Positions 53,697 through 62,241 of a stretch of DNA of 64,000 bases are shown piece by piece; within the stretch, counting starts at the first letter, position 1, and every line of letters begins with the position of its first letter. Where the stretch lies: assembly GCA_013298165.1 (NCBI GenBank), contig JAAFJU010000003.1, positions 1-64,000 on the forward strand, written 5' to 3'. The DNA comes from Synechococcales cyanobacterium bin31.maxbin.ball.101. GTDB taxonomy: Bacteria; Cyanobacteriota; Cyanobacteriia; Leptolyngbyales; Leptolyngbyaceae. A program made the position numbers and the translations under genes. The notes beneath the pieces were generated by a model. It worked only from the letters and a program-made list of their open reading frames with translations, ran no database searches and was not told the origin of the DNA.

Positions 53697-53948
53697 ATGG
53701 ATACTATTCCTTACACGACGGTTGCTCAAAATTTAGCCCAGATAATGGACCAAGTTTGTGATCAGCGCGAAGCAATTATTGTCGCTCGTGATGCACAAAA
53801 GTCAGTCGTCATCATTTCCTTGGAGGATTACCAAGCTCTGGAGGCTACGGCTTTCCTGCTGAGAAGTCCAAAAAATGCTGAACGGTTGCTCACCTCGATC
53901 GCAGAATTAGACACTGGAAATGGCACTGAACGAGAGTTACTCGATTGA
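53697..53948 (+). CDS. Orphan Phd/YefM antitoxin
   Basis: This 83-residue antitoxin has the Phd/YefM N-terminal fold: MDTIPYTTVAQNLAQIMDQVCDQREAIIVARDAQKSVVIISLEDYQALEATAFLL. Family members repress their own promoter and neutralise a RelE/YoeB or Doc-type toxin encoded next door. No toxin follows: the next gene (54042) is unrelated and the 93-base gap has no readable remnant. It may act in trans, or the toxin has been lost. Confidence 0.88.
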   Translation: MDTIPYTTVAQNLAQIMDQVCDQREAIIVARDAQKSVVIISLEDYQALEATAFLLRSPKNAERLLTSIAELDTGNGTERELLD

Positions 53949-54041
53949 AGAGCTAGTGAAAATTTCAGGCGTTGATTTTTACACTAAAGAACGATCGCAC
54001 AGATTAGACTATAGTATATATGTACTTTATTGACTCGATCT

Positions 54042-54467
54042 ATGGACCCAAATTCTGACTTTGAATTTCGCGATCGAATTCTCTTTGGAAACCCGATCGA
54101 CTGGCAACACCGCAAGCTCCCTCCAGGATGCTCTGAACGCTTCGATACGCTTAACATAGACGGTTTAGAGGCGTTACTCAAAGCAGAATTTATGCTTCCT
54201 CAAAGCACTATGAACGGTTCTCCCAGAGTCCAAGATTTTGCTGATTTTCTGCGGGCCATGCGAGCACAGTCGATCGATTTCTATCTTGAAGGCTTCACCT
54301 TTGACCCAAGCCACAAAAATGGTGAGGGCAGAGTCTATCTCGAAGGGATTCTACGAGAAGGACCCTACTCCCCAGAGATTGGGTTTGCATTTGCCAAGTT
54401 CGTTGCACCCTGGAAGCCCGACGAACTCTCACTAGAACCCGAACTCCTACGAGCTTGGTGGGATTAA
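54042..54467 (+). CDS. Hypothetical protein
   Basis: I do not recognise a family in this 141-residue soluble protein. Notable stretches are FRDRILFGNPIDWQHRKLPPG near the N-terminus and YLEGFTFDPSHKNGEGRVYLEGILREGPYSPEIGFAFAKFVAPW in the C-terminal half. The ATG at 54042 is used; a TTG four codons earlier is also in frame. It ends ten bases before a strong bidirectional terminator shared with the convergent membrane protein. Confidence 0.65.
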   Translation: MDPNSDFEFRDRILFGNPIDWQHRKLPPGCSERFDTLNIDGLEALLKAEFMLPQSTMNGSPRVQDFADFLRAMRAQSIDFYLEGFTFDPSHKNGEGRVYLEGILREGPYSPEIGFAFAKFVAPWKPDELSLEPELLRAWWD

Positions 54468-54476
54468 CTTCTATTT

Positions 54477-54517
54477 TAGAAAAGCGATCGTACTTTTCAT
54501 CAACAATCGCTTTTCTA
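54477..54517. terminator. Bidirectional terminator between convergent genes
   Basis: A perfect 12-bp stem (TAGAAAAGCGAT / ATCGCTTTTCTA) encloses a 17-nt loop. It carries A-rich and T-rich flanks on both sides and lies between the ends of the 54042 gene (plus) and the spermidine-synthase-like gene (minus). Confidence 0.85.
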
Positions 54518-54524
54518 TTTCAAA

Positions 54525-56540
54525 TCATGCTTTCTTAGCATTCCGTTTCAGCGAACCATAGAGATTGGTAAAGTCATCACTCCAGGCCATCGCTCCTACC
54601 TTCATCGATCGCCATCCATCTCCTCTCAATGCCCCACTGACCACAGGATTCCGAGTCAAAACGACCCAATCAGTCGCCGTACTAAAGGGCAACATTTCCG
54701 AATTTGAGGGCCGATCGTGCTTCACCAATCCATCTAACCCAGTCGCATTGGCCAACCGTTCCAATGGACCCTCTAAATCCACGTACTGATTCGTGATGTG
54801 ATAGGCGATCGTTCCTTGCTCCGATAAATGCGGCAGAAAAACATCCTGCAACGCTTCGATCGTCAATAGATGCAAGGGAATCGCATCCGACGAAAACGCA
54901 TCTAAAACGATTAAGTCATAAATTTGCTTTGATTCTGCGACCTTGAGGCGACCGTCCCCGACTACGATCGCAGCGGGTTTTGGCATGTTGGCCAGGTGTT
55001 GGAAATTCCGTTGCGCGATATCAACCATTAATGGATCGATTTCGTAAAAGGTCCAGTCCTGCTTCGGCTGGCTGTAGGTGCCGAGTTCCCCTGCTCCTAA
55101 TCCGACGATCGCCACCTTTGCGTCAGGATTGGTGTGGTCAAAAACATTAGAAATCGGACTTCCCTTTGCATAATAGGACCCAGGTAAAGATTGATTTCTA
55201 ACCGACAGAAACTCCTGGCCGTGAATCGTCACACCATGAAGCAAAATCCTGGACACATCAGTCGTTCCAACTTGGTAGGCCCCATAGAAACTCCGCACCG
55301 ATCGTTCTAATTTTATCCCCCATCCAGACGGCGATTGGAATAATAAGAGAATGAGCAAGAAGCTTACCGCTGGGGCGATCCACAGATTGTGATAAGGACC
55401 TGCCAGAGGGGAGCGTCTGAATCGTTGCCAGCCTTCGGGAATGGATAGGAGCAATGGAAGCGCGATCGCGAGAACGATCTGATATTCAATCAGTCGGGTA
55501 AAGAGCAATGGTGCAACGATCGCATTGAACAAGGAACCTAAAGCCCCGCCGATCGCTTGGACTAAATAAAACTCAGTTAGTTTCTCTGGCTCTGGTTTTG
55601 AGACGGAAAGTCTGCCATGGTAAACCCAGGAGACCCCACTAAAAATGACGATATTTGCGGTCAGGAAGTCGCTGCTCACACGACTGGGCGATCGGGCTTC
55701 AATCAGCAAAAATGCCAGCGCAAAAAACAGCACCACATTCCCAAAGTCAGACGGCGGATACAAGGGTTTTGGACAAAACACCAAAATCAAGGTCAGCAGG
55801 TACAGTCCCAGAAAGATTGACCAGACCAATGGACTCGGTGCAACATCGCTCGTGGTGTAGGTCGTGATGCCCGCTAGGAGGCTAGAGGGAATGAAGGCAT
55901 AGAACAGCCATTGGAGACGCTGCCGAAGGGCGATCGGAGAGCTTTGAATGACCGATCGGACCCGCTCTTTGGATTTAGCCTGAAATAAACACCAGACCAC
56001 ACCCATCAAAGTGACCATGAAGCAGACCGCCCATAGCTTTGATTGGGATGACAATAAAACGTTCGGTTCAATCAAGGTCGGGTAGGCAATCAGCGCCAGT
56101 AGCGATCCCCCATTACTCAAACTGTACAGAAAATAAGGGTTTGGGTGGGTTTGGGAGAACCAGGATTGTAGCAAGGATGAAGTTGTCGAGAGCATCATCA
56201 TCGGAAGACCGATCGAGATGAACACAGCAGCTAGAATCTGCAACACAGGGACAGTCGGCAGATTTTCCACCTGATGCAGTTCAATGGGCAGGAAGAAAAG
56301 CGATAAGCCGATCGCGCTTAAATGAACTAGTTTCTGAACCCGATGAGATGCTTTTCCCAACCAATGAGCATACAGATAACCCAGGAGGAGAAGGAGTTGG
56401 AAGCTAGCAAGGCAGGTCGTCCAAATGGCTGCACCACCCCCAAACTGCGGCAGAAGAAGTTTGGCAAAGAACAGTTCTAGCCAAAACATTAGGAAGGCTG
56501 AGAGGAAGGTCGTCAGCCCAAATACGATCGTTAAATTCAT
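54525..56540 (-). CDS. Membrane-bound spermidine-synthase-like protein
   Basis: This is a 671-residue protein. The N-terminal ~430 residues hold ten or more membrane segments of an MFS-like bundle (FGLTTFLSAFLMFWLELFFAKLLLPQFGG at the start is the family signature). The C-terminal ~240 residues are a soluble Rossmann methyltransferase / spermidine-synthase domain: VAIVGLGAGELGTY, FYEIDPLMVDIAQRNF, VVGDGRLKV and YDLIVLDAFSSDAIPLHLLT. Such fused proteins are widespread in bacteria and only loosely characterised; aminopropyl transfer is not shown. It is preceded on the same strand by a small calcium-motif gene, 21 bases apart. Confidence 0.88.
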   Translation of the reverse strand: MNLTIVFGLTTFLSAFLMFWLELFFAKLLLPQFGGGAAIWTTCLASFQLLLLLGYLYAHWLGKASHRVQKLVHLSAIGLSLFFLPIELHQVENLPTVPVLQILAAVFISIGLPMMMLSTTSSLLQSWFSQTHPNPYFLYSLSNGGSLLALIAYPTLIEPNVLLSSQSKLWAVCFMVTLMGVVWCLFQAKSKERVRSVIQSSPIALRQRLQWLFYAFIPSSLLAGITTYTTSDVAPSPLVWSIFLGLYLLTLILVFCPKPLYPPSDFGNVVLFFALAFLLIEARSPSRVSSDFLTANIVIFSGVSWVYHGRLSVSKPEPEKLTEFYLVQAIGGALGSLFNAIVAPLLFTRLIEYQIVLAIALPLLLSIPEGWQRFRRSPLAGPYHNLWIAPAVSFLLILLLFQSPSGWGIKLERSVRSFYGAYQVGTTDVSRILLHGVTIHGQEFLSVRNQSLPGSYYAKGSPISNVFDHTNPDAKVAIVGLGAGELGTYSQPKQDWTFYEIDPLMVDIAQRNFQHLANMPKPAAIVVGDGRLKVAESKQIYDLIVLDAFSSDAIPLHLLTIEALQDVFLPHLSEQGTIAYHITNQYVDLEGPLERLANATGLDGLVKHDRPSNSEMLPFSTATDWVVLTRNPVVSGALRGDGWRSMKVGAMAWSDDFTNLYGSLKRNAKKA

Positions 56541-56561
56541 GACGATTTTTAGGAGGGTAGG

Positions 56562-56987
56562 TTAATCATGATCGAACTGTGGTAGATTTTGCTCGACGAA
56601 GGTTTGGCGCAGTTGGTCATGGACTTGGGCAAAGCGATTCAAATCATCCTGACGCAGTTCAGAAAGAGTTTGTGTGCCATATTGATAGAAAATCATGCCT
56701 TGGCCATCCAAGCCCGATCGACCATCCAGTGCGGAAACCTGGAGCAGGGGACCATCTTGAACGATCGCATAATGCTGCCCTTGGCCCGTTCCAAGCTGTT
56801 GAGCAACTTCGGTGATTAATTGATTTAATGGGTCTGGGTCTATTAAGTCTGGAATTCCATCCCGATCGGTATCGGAAAGAAAGCGATCGGTTCCAAGAAC
56901 GTAAAGTTCATCATAATCAGTGATGCCGTCACGATCGGTATCACGCTGTGAAAGCAATGGCAATGGCGTTGCGGCGAGATCAGACAT
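56562..56987 (-). CDS. Small protein with thrombospondin-type-3-like calcium repeats
   Basis: This 141-residue protein has two DxDxDGxxDxxE-like motifs near the N-terminus: DTDRDGITDYDE (17-28) and DTDRDGIPDLIDPDP (39-53), the pattern of calcium-binding thrombospondin type 3 / EF-hand-like repeats. The C-terminal half is unrecognised (YAIVQDGPLLQVSALDGRSGLDGQGMIFYQYG). It has no signal peptide, so the motifs may act in the cytoplasm, or the protein leaves by another route. It probably forms a transcript with the following membrane protein. Confidence 0.8.
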   Translation of the reverse strand: MSDLAATPLPLLSQRDTDRDGITDYDELYVLGTDRFLSDTDRDGIPDLIDPDPLNQLITEVAQQLGTGQGQHYAIVQDGPLLQVSALDGRSGLDGQGMIFYQYGTQTLSELRQDDLNRFAQVHDQLRQTFVEQNLPQFDHD

Positions 56988-57141
56988 AAGAAAAGACCTT
57001 ATGAATTGGACTCAAATATTTTCAATATTCGCTTGCAGGGATATGAATATTCGACGTTTCAACGAAGACGCTACACTATATTTAGATTATAATCCAACGC
57101 ATAGCGGTATCGTAGATTACTTAAGTTTACTCGTTCTAGGA

Positions 57142-57180
57142 ATATAATATATTATATCTATAGATATAATCTTAATTAAG
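57142..57180. promoter_or_regulatory. Three successive palindromes upstream of the recombinase-like gene
   Basis: ATATAATATATTATAT (57142-57157), ATATCTATAGATAT (57154-57167) and CTTAATTAAG (57171-57180) are perfect palindromes, the first two overlapping by four bases. The last ends two bases before the ATG at 57183. They could bind a dimeric regulator or be a recombination core; they also contain -10-like TATAAT words. Confidence 0.55.
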
Positions 57181-57182
57181 CC

Positions 57183-57938
57183 ATGAAAGTAAAGTCCCCT
57201 CGACTCTCCAATGATGACATTTGTCAAAAATGGCTGGCTCCCTATGCTAAGGCTTCTAGCTATACCTATCAATACAGCTACGACTTTTTGATGGAGGTTT
57301 TGGAGAATAAGTCTCTGCTGGATTTAAACCAGGATGATATCCTATTTGTCCACGATAAAATCTGTGAGCTTTTGGCCGAAACTGAAAGTAAGAATCTTCA
57401 GCGCACGATTCGTAGCAAGGGGGTCGGGATTCGATCGCTCCTTAAGTACCTCTTTAAACAAGAACTGATTAAGGAGAATCTTGCTTCGCTGATTAATTTG
57501 AAGCATCCTAAATTAGTTGAGGTTGTCCAAGAACGCAGCATTGATTACCGTTTTGTCGATATTTGGGCGTTGGGATCACTGACTCCGGAAGAACGAATGC
57601 TCTTTTGGTTAGTGGTTTTTGTTAGACTGCCGATCGTTGATGTTCTCGCCATGACTTGGGCTGATTTTCAGGTGGAGACCCGATCGATTCATTTGACTGG
57701 CCGCGATGAAAAAGTTACACAGGTTAAACTAGATCCTAAGGTCTGGAATTATCTGCTAGAAATGAAAGACCCCGGCACCTACCAGTTTGATCCCGTTTTT
57801 GATACCCAAAACAAGCAAGCTGCTAAAAAAACGATCGATAAAATGCTCGTCACCTTGGGCTTTCCAGATGGTATCAAATGCCTCTCCGGTGCAAACCATC
57901 AAGTGATTCTCACTCCTGTCTTTAGTCTTCTTTCTTAG
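57183..57938 (+). CDS. Degenerate tyrosine-recombinase-like protein
   Basis: This 251-residue protein has the N-terminal SAM-like core-binding domain of phage integrases (about 1-110; SYTYQYSYDFLMEVLENKSL and SKGVGIRSLLKYLFKQELIKENLA). A shortened catalytic region follows: LVVFVRLPIVDVLAMTWADFQV corresponds to the GLRxxElLxLxWxDi box, with the key Arg shifted by one position. The HxxR and catalytic Tyr boxes are not found, and the C-terminus ends soon after, so strand exchange activity is doubtful. It may be a DNA-binding remnant turned regulator. Eight bases separate it from the next gene. Confidence 0.6.
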   Translation: MKVKSPRLSNDDICQKWLAPYAKASSYTYQYSYDFLMEVLENKSLLDLNQDDILFVHDKICELLAETESKNLQRTIRSKGVGIRSLLKYLFKQELIKENLASLINLKHPKLVEVVQERSIDYRFVDIWALGSLTPEERMLFWLVVFVRLPIVDVLAMTWADFQVETRSIHLTGRDEKVTQVKLDPKVWNYLLEMKDPGTYQFDPVFDTQNKQAAKKTIDKMLVTLGFPDGIKCLSGANHQVILTPVFSLLS

Positions 57939-57946
57939 AAAACCTC

Positions 57947-58993
57947 ATGCCTAACCCAAAATCCATTCAACCTCCTGTGCCTACAATCGAAATCGAAGAT
58001 GAAAATGGTGTCGGCTATCTGGTTCTCTGCTGGGAGGATGCCCGACATGACTTGGATGAGTTTATCTACGAGCCGGGACTCGTTTACGCTCTCACCGATC
58101 GGAAGTCTGAGGTTGAGTTCTTTATATATATAGTAGGTTATGAGTTTTTAACACCAGATGAGATGAGAGCGGCGATCGGCGAGGAGAATTTACAGGTTGA
58201 GTTGGTGATTAGAACTGTGACTGAAAAGGGTGAAGTGCTCGTTGCAAGCCCTCGTCTGACGCGCTATCGGTTCCCGGCTTGTCTAGACCATGACTTATCA
58301 CCCGATCGCTTCCTCATTGAAGCTCTAGAGGAGACGATCGTTGAAACGGGGAAAGTTCCACTCTTAGACAATCCCGCAAGCATACGGCCTGCTGCTGCCA
58401 GGGTCGTTCAAAAGACGAAGAAGACTCCGATCGACCTAACCCATACCAATCTAGGCAAATCTAAGAAGGTTGCACCTAAGAAAGAGATCGCACCCAAGAA
58501 ACAAGTGGCCCGATCGGCGATCGTGCCTGCGTCAACATCCAAGAAAGAGTCCTTAAAACTTGTAGAGGTAACTCCACCCAAACCTGTACTCACCGAACTC
58601 CTCATTCGCACAGATGATGCCTTGCGGGTTCAGCGCGTTTTACACCATTGGGTTGAGGTTGCTAAAGCGAATACAGATGATTCGCTTAAATGGGCTAATT
58701 CTTCTACTTCAAGCGACATCTTTCAGATTATGAAAATGGAACAATTGGTCCTTAAATTCGATCGCAACTCTCGAATTCTATCCACTGATTTAACGATCGG
58801 ACAGCTTAAATCTGAGTTTATTGCGATGACTGATGGCGTCATGTGTTGCCAACTGGAAACATTACCCATTCATGAGACCGCTCGACACATTTTCCTTCGC
58901 GCTACTTCATTCACAGAATCTTCAATTCATGGCTTTTTGATGCATATGCTCTCTATTAAAAAAGTCGGCTCTAATACAAAATTGAGGGCTTAG
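57947..58993 (+). CDS. Hypothetical plasmid protein with basic linker
   Basis: This 348-residue protein has an acidic N-terminal domain of ~130 residues (ENGVGYLVLCWEDARHDLDEFIYEPG). A Lys/Pro-rich linker at about 145-210 (KKVAPKKEIAPKKQVA) follows, and a C-terminal domain of ~135 residues (RVQRVLHHWVEVAK, then QMKLEQ-like helices and LPIHETARHIFLRATSF). No family recognised. It lies directly after the recombinase-like gene and is probably co-transcribed with it. The linker resembles nucleic-acid-binding tails. Confidence 0.65.
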   Translation: MPNPKSIQPPVPTIEIEDENGVGYLVLCWEDARHDLDEFIYEPGLVYALTDRKSEVEFFIYIVGYEFLTPDEMRAAIGEENLQVELVIRTVTEKGEVLVASPRLTRYRFPACLDHDLSPDRFLIEALEETIVETGKVPLLDNPASIRPAAARVVQKTKKTPIDLTHTNLGKSKKVAPKKEIAPKKQVARSAIVPASTSKKESLKLVEVTPPKPVLTELLIRTDDALRVQRVLHHWVEVAKANTDDSLKWANSSTSSDIFQIMKMEQLVLKFDRNSRILSTDLTIGQLKSEFIAMTDGVMCCQLETLPIHETARHIFLRATSFTESSIHGFLMHMLSIKKVGSNTKLRA

Positions 58994-59312
58994 AATGCCA
59001 GTTTTTCGTTAAAATCTACTCCTTTTGACGTATTTCTTTCGCTTTGTATGCAATTTTCTCTCCATTTCTTTCGTGAAAGCTGTACTTTGGAAATAAGGGT
59101 TCATTCTATCTTTACACCAACATTTTTCACTATTTCAAACTTTTAACCCTCAAAAAAAGGGACTTCCATTTTGCTCTACCTCTGTGAATCGATCGCAATT
59201 CATAGACTCATTATCAGGGTTTAAATCAAACTATTGCAATGCATCACGATCGTAAAACTGGCTTTGACATAAAAGTACTGTCTTGCCTTTCTATACTCAG
59301 AGTGCTTAATTT
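58994..59312. other. Intergenic region before the PAS gene
   Basis: No gene supported in these 319 bases. The sequence is AT-rich with T-runs (around 59033-59045) and A-runs (59152-59157). No convincing hairpin terminator, promoter or repeat was seen. Confidence 0.4.
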
Positions 59313-60089
59313 ATGAATCCTGAACTGAATAATGACCTGTTGAACTTTGCACTAAGTTCGATACCCTTTGGGCTTGCCCTCTGGAATCCTAATACCCAAA
59401 CCTTGACTTGGTCCGACACCCAGGCTGAACTCCATGGATTGCTTTTAACCGAATTTGACGGGAGTCTCAATGCGTTTCTACAAACCTTGCATCCTGAGGA
59501 TGTGCCATACATTCAGGATTTCTTGATGCATTCTCACCGGGAAGATCAACCGATCGATATTCCCCTACGGCCCTACCGAGTCTTGCAGCCTCATCAGCCT
59601 GTCCGGTGGATACAAATGAATGCTTTTTCCTTCTCTCTAGACTGTTTGCTTTTAACCACCCAGGATGTCACCGAATCCCGCAATCTTGGCTCTGTCGTCA
59701 TTCAGGAAAACTTTCAAAAGCGATTCTGGCTGGCCCATACCCAGGATATTATCTTCATGCTCAGTGCCGATGGTAGAACCATTCGTGATTGTAGTCATGC
59801 GGCGGCTTTACTTCTAGGACAAGATTCCATGCACCTCATTGACCGTTCCTTCTTCGATTTTGTCTACTCTGACCATCGACCGATCGTTGCCCATTTACTC
59901 CAAGATACCGTCCAAGCTCAAGTACTCGCCGATGTTCGGATTGAAATTTCAGCCAGACGTTCTCAATACTTTGATCTCCGATGGCTCTCGGCAAGGCAGG
60001 GCGGTTGTCTTATTCTTCAGCCTCAACGAGATCTGGTGATTTGCGATCGGTCCCGAAGACATAGGGGAGTTAGGAGCGATCGGAGCTGA
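59313..60089 (+). CDS. Double PAS-domain protein without output domain
   Basis: This 258-residue protein has two PAS-like domains. Residues about 5-120 (FGLALWNPNTQTLTWSDTQAELHGL; LHPEDVPYIQDFL; PVRWIQMNAFSF) look like a PAS with the usual C-terminal PAC-type strand, and about 125-240 (LAHTQDIIFMLSADGRTIRDCSHAAALLLGQDSMHLIDRSFFDFV) is a second. No kinase, GGDEF, methyl-accepting or HTH segment follows; the last ~15 residues are Arg-rich (DRSRRHRGVRSDRS). It may be a free-standing sensor or a fragment of a larger sensor kinase. Confidence 0.82.
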   Translation: MNPELNNDLLNFALSSIPFGLALWNPNTQTLTWSDTQAELHGLLLTEFDGSLNAFLQTLHPEDVPYIQDFLMHSHREDQPIDIPLRPYRVLQPHQPVRWIQMNAFSFSLDCLLLTTQDVTESRNLGSVVIQENFQKRFWLAHTQDIIFMLSADGRTIRDCSHAAALLLGQDSMHLIDRSFFDFVYSDHRPIVAHLLQDTVQAQVLADVRIEISARRSQYFDLRWLSARQGGCLILQPQRDLVICDRSRRHRGVRSDRS

Positions 60090-60104
60090 CGATCGCTCAA
60101 TACT

Positions 60105-60138
60105 AAAAGCCTCGCGATCGTTATTTCACGGGGCTTTT
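60105..60138. terminator. Bidirectional terminator between PAS and isochorismatase genes
   Basis: AAAAGCCTCG (60105-60114) pairs with CGGGGCTTTT (60129-60138), with one G-T pair and a 14-nt loop and A/T flanks on both sides. The right arm overlaps the last codons of the isochorismatase gene. Confidence 0.75.
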
Positions 60139-60684
60139 ACTACTCATCAAAAATTCATCGCTCGAAGTCACTTTTGCATACATCATTGCCAGTGCGGCCA
60201 TAAAGGCGGTCTGAACTTCGACTGCTTTCACAATATGACCCTGATACTCTAAATCTCGCGCTGCACAGGCATCCTCAATCACCACACATTTAAATCCGAG
60301 ATCAACCGCAGCACGAGCCGTTGCATCAATGCACATATGGCTCATCGCACCGCATATGACTACTTCTTCAATCTCAAGGGATTTGAGGTATTGCAGTAAA
60401 TCGGTTTCTCTAAAACTATTTGGGAAATGTTTGACGATCGTCACTCCATCGGATGACGGCGCAACGCTGGCATGAATCTCGGAACCCTGGGTATCCGGCA
60501 AGAAAAAAGGGGCGTTGGCCTGGAGCGCTATATGTTGAATATGAACGATCGGAGCTTGTCGCTCTCGGAAGTTCTGTAGGAGCCTTTGAGCATTCCTTGC
60601 GGCGGCTTCTATTCCAAAAAGCTCAAACTTTCCGCCTGGGAAATAATCATTCTGAATGTCAACGATCAATAAAGCTTGTTTCAT
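60121..60684 (-). CDS. Isochorismatase-family cysteine hydrolase
   Basis: This 187-residue protein has the typical isochorismatase/nicotinamidase fold: ALLIVDIQNDYFPGG (catalytic Asp in VDIQ), a central IVKHFPNSF with the Lys, and the nucleophile Cys in VVICGAMSHMCIDATARAAVDLGF. The cis-peptide region precedes that motif. The frame continues to 60804, but the ATG at 60682-60684 has GGAG nine bases upstream and gives the canonical N-terminus. It probably hydrolyses an amide or ester of a small molecule. It is divergent from an HxlR regulator gene, which likely controls it. Confidence 0.9.
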   Translation of the reverse strand: MKQALLIVDIQNDYFPGGKFELFGIEAAARNAQRLLQNFRERQAPIVHIQHIALQANAPFFLPDTQGSEIHASVAPSSDGVTIVKHFPNSFRETDLLQYLKSLEIEEVVICGAMSHMCIDATARAAVDLGFKCVVIEDACAARDLEYQGHIVKAVEVQTAFMAALAMMYAKVTSSDEFLMSSKSPVK

Positions 60685-60842
60685 CAATGGCTCCTGAGTG
60701 ATAGATCTAGACGCGGCTAATAAAGACGTTCCGCAAGACGTTCGAGTGGATGCTTTAATAGCCAGAGTATGCGACAGTCCGATCGGGATTACAAGTACGT
60801 ACACAATAATTAGGAACTATCAAAAAGTATCGTTAGACTACT

Positions 60843-61199
60843 ATGCTCAAGAAGAACTATATGTGTCCCGTCGAAGCCCTCGTTGATATCATTGGGGGAA
60901 AGTGGAAAATGCCCATTATTTCTCTCTTATTTCAAGGGACTCAGCGCTATGGAGCACTCAGGCAGGCGCTTCCAGATGTGACAGAACGGATGCTGACCTT
61001 GCAATTACGGGAACTCGAACAGTCTGGCATTGTGCAGAGAAAGGTCCACGCCGAAGTTCCACCAAGAGTAGAATATTCTCTCACTGAATTGGGTCTCAGT
61101 TTAGAGCCTGTGATTCAGGTCATGCTCAGTTGGAGTGAAAAGTACTTGTGTGAGATTAAGCAAAAAGCAGATTGGTGGGAGGAATTGAGTAACCGCTAA
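60843..61199 (+). CDS. HxlR-family transcriptional regulator
   Basis: This 118-residue winged-helix regulator has the HxlR signature: CPVEALVDIIGGKWKMPIISLL with the N-terminal Cys, RYGALRQALPDVTERMLTLQLRELEQSGIV as recognition helices, and VEYSLTELG as the wing. HxlR proteins sense electrophiles or oxidants through the conserved Cys and typically control a nearby enzyme. The divergent isochorismatase gene 158 bases away is the obvious candidate target. Confidence 0.93.
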   Translation: MLKKNYMCPVEALVDIIGGKWKMPIISLLFQGTQRYGALRQALPDVTERMLTLQLRELEQSGIVQRKVHAEVPPRVEYSLTELGLSLEPVIQVMLSWSEKYLCEIKQKADWWEELSNR

Positions 61200-61272
61200 A
61201 TACCCTGCCACACAAGTCAATACGAAAGGAGTCTATCAAATAATTTCAATCTGAAGCATCCTAGTCACGGTA

Positions 61273-62232
61273 TTACCCTTGGTCAAATTCCAGCGCAGCC
61301 GATCGACCACGATCGACAGTAATGGGGTGCTTTTGAGCATAGCGACTCACTTCGCTGAATCCATGTTTATCATCGGCGCTCAGGTTGGCTTCAACGATCG
61401 TCCCTTCTGAGGTTCGCAGAACCGCTGGACCAGACGGATTTTGTGTCAGGTCGTAGGTTGAGGGTATGCCTGTGTGAGTGATGGTGAGATTGCCTTGGTC
61501 GTCCTGATGGAATTGATAGGTTTGGAATTGGACTGTGTCAGTTTGGTAGCCTTGGAGCAGGTATTCGGCAACGAAAGCGGCTTGGGTTCCTTCGGGGGCT
61601 AGATTGCCGAGGGATTCTGTTTGGGTTTTGAAATTTGTTGTAATGATTTCTAATCCTTGATCTTCGATCTGGTAACGGACTTGAAGAAATTCTTGCATCT
61701 GGCCGACCGACATTCGGTTATGTGTAATCTCATAATCATCATTCCCTAATTTATCAAAGGTGAAGATTTCCCGATCGAGTGAATCAAGAACAGCATACCG
61801 ATCGCCCTCCTGTTCAAATCGATAGGTCTCGCTCTGGTAGACCTGTTCATAGCTGAAACGTTCTGACAGCCGATCGATCGTCCCCGCAATTAACTGCTCT
61901 ACCATTTCAGTTTGGTTGAGGGGTGGTGGCGGAAGTTGAGGGACGCCGATCGTGAGTTCATCATCTGAAGCGGAGAGTTGATATTTCGCGGGAGTGGGTA
62001 GGAATTCAATCACCGTTGCATCGATGATTTCTCCTTCTATTGGGACGATCGGTACTTCTGATGTAGGCCGATCGCCCTCCAGCAATACCCCTTGCAACAC
62101 TCGTTCCTGCTTATTCAGTTCAATCAATCGCAAAATCTCAATCACGAGCTGTGCAATTTCCTGACTCATGTGGTTGTAGGATGACTGCGCTTGGGAGCCG
62201 TCGCCCCGATCGACAAAGGCCGTTTGCATCAC
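61273..62232 (-). CDS. Hypothetical protein downstream of the coupling protein
   Basis: This 319-residue protein has three zones: an N-terminal helical part (about 22-55; MSQEIAQLVIEILRLIELNKQE), an acidic spacer (about 60-100), and a C-terminal half rich in beta strands with repeated YQIEDQGLEIITTNFKTQ-like and FQTYQFHQDDQGNLTITHTG-like segments. No family recognised. It begins nine bases after the coupling-protein stop, so the two share a transcript and it may be an accessory of mobilisation. Confidence 0.7.
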   Translation of the reverse strand: MMQTAFVDRGDGSQAQSSYNHMSQEIAQLVIEILRLIELNKQERVLQGVLLEGDRPTSEVPIVPIEGEIIDATVIEFLPTPAKYQLSASDDELTIGVPQLPPPPLNQTEMVEQLIAGTIDRLSERFSYEQVYQSETYRFEQEGDRYAVLDSLDREIFTFDKLGNDDYEITHNRMSVGQMQEFLQVRYQIEDQGLEIITTNFKTQTESLGNLAPEGTQAAFVAEYLLQGYQTDTVQFQTYQFHQDDQGNLTITHTGIPSTYDLTQNPSGPAVLRTSEGTIVEANLSADDKHGFSEVSRYAQKHPITVDRGRSAALEFDQG

Positions 62233-62241
62233 GACTCCTCA

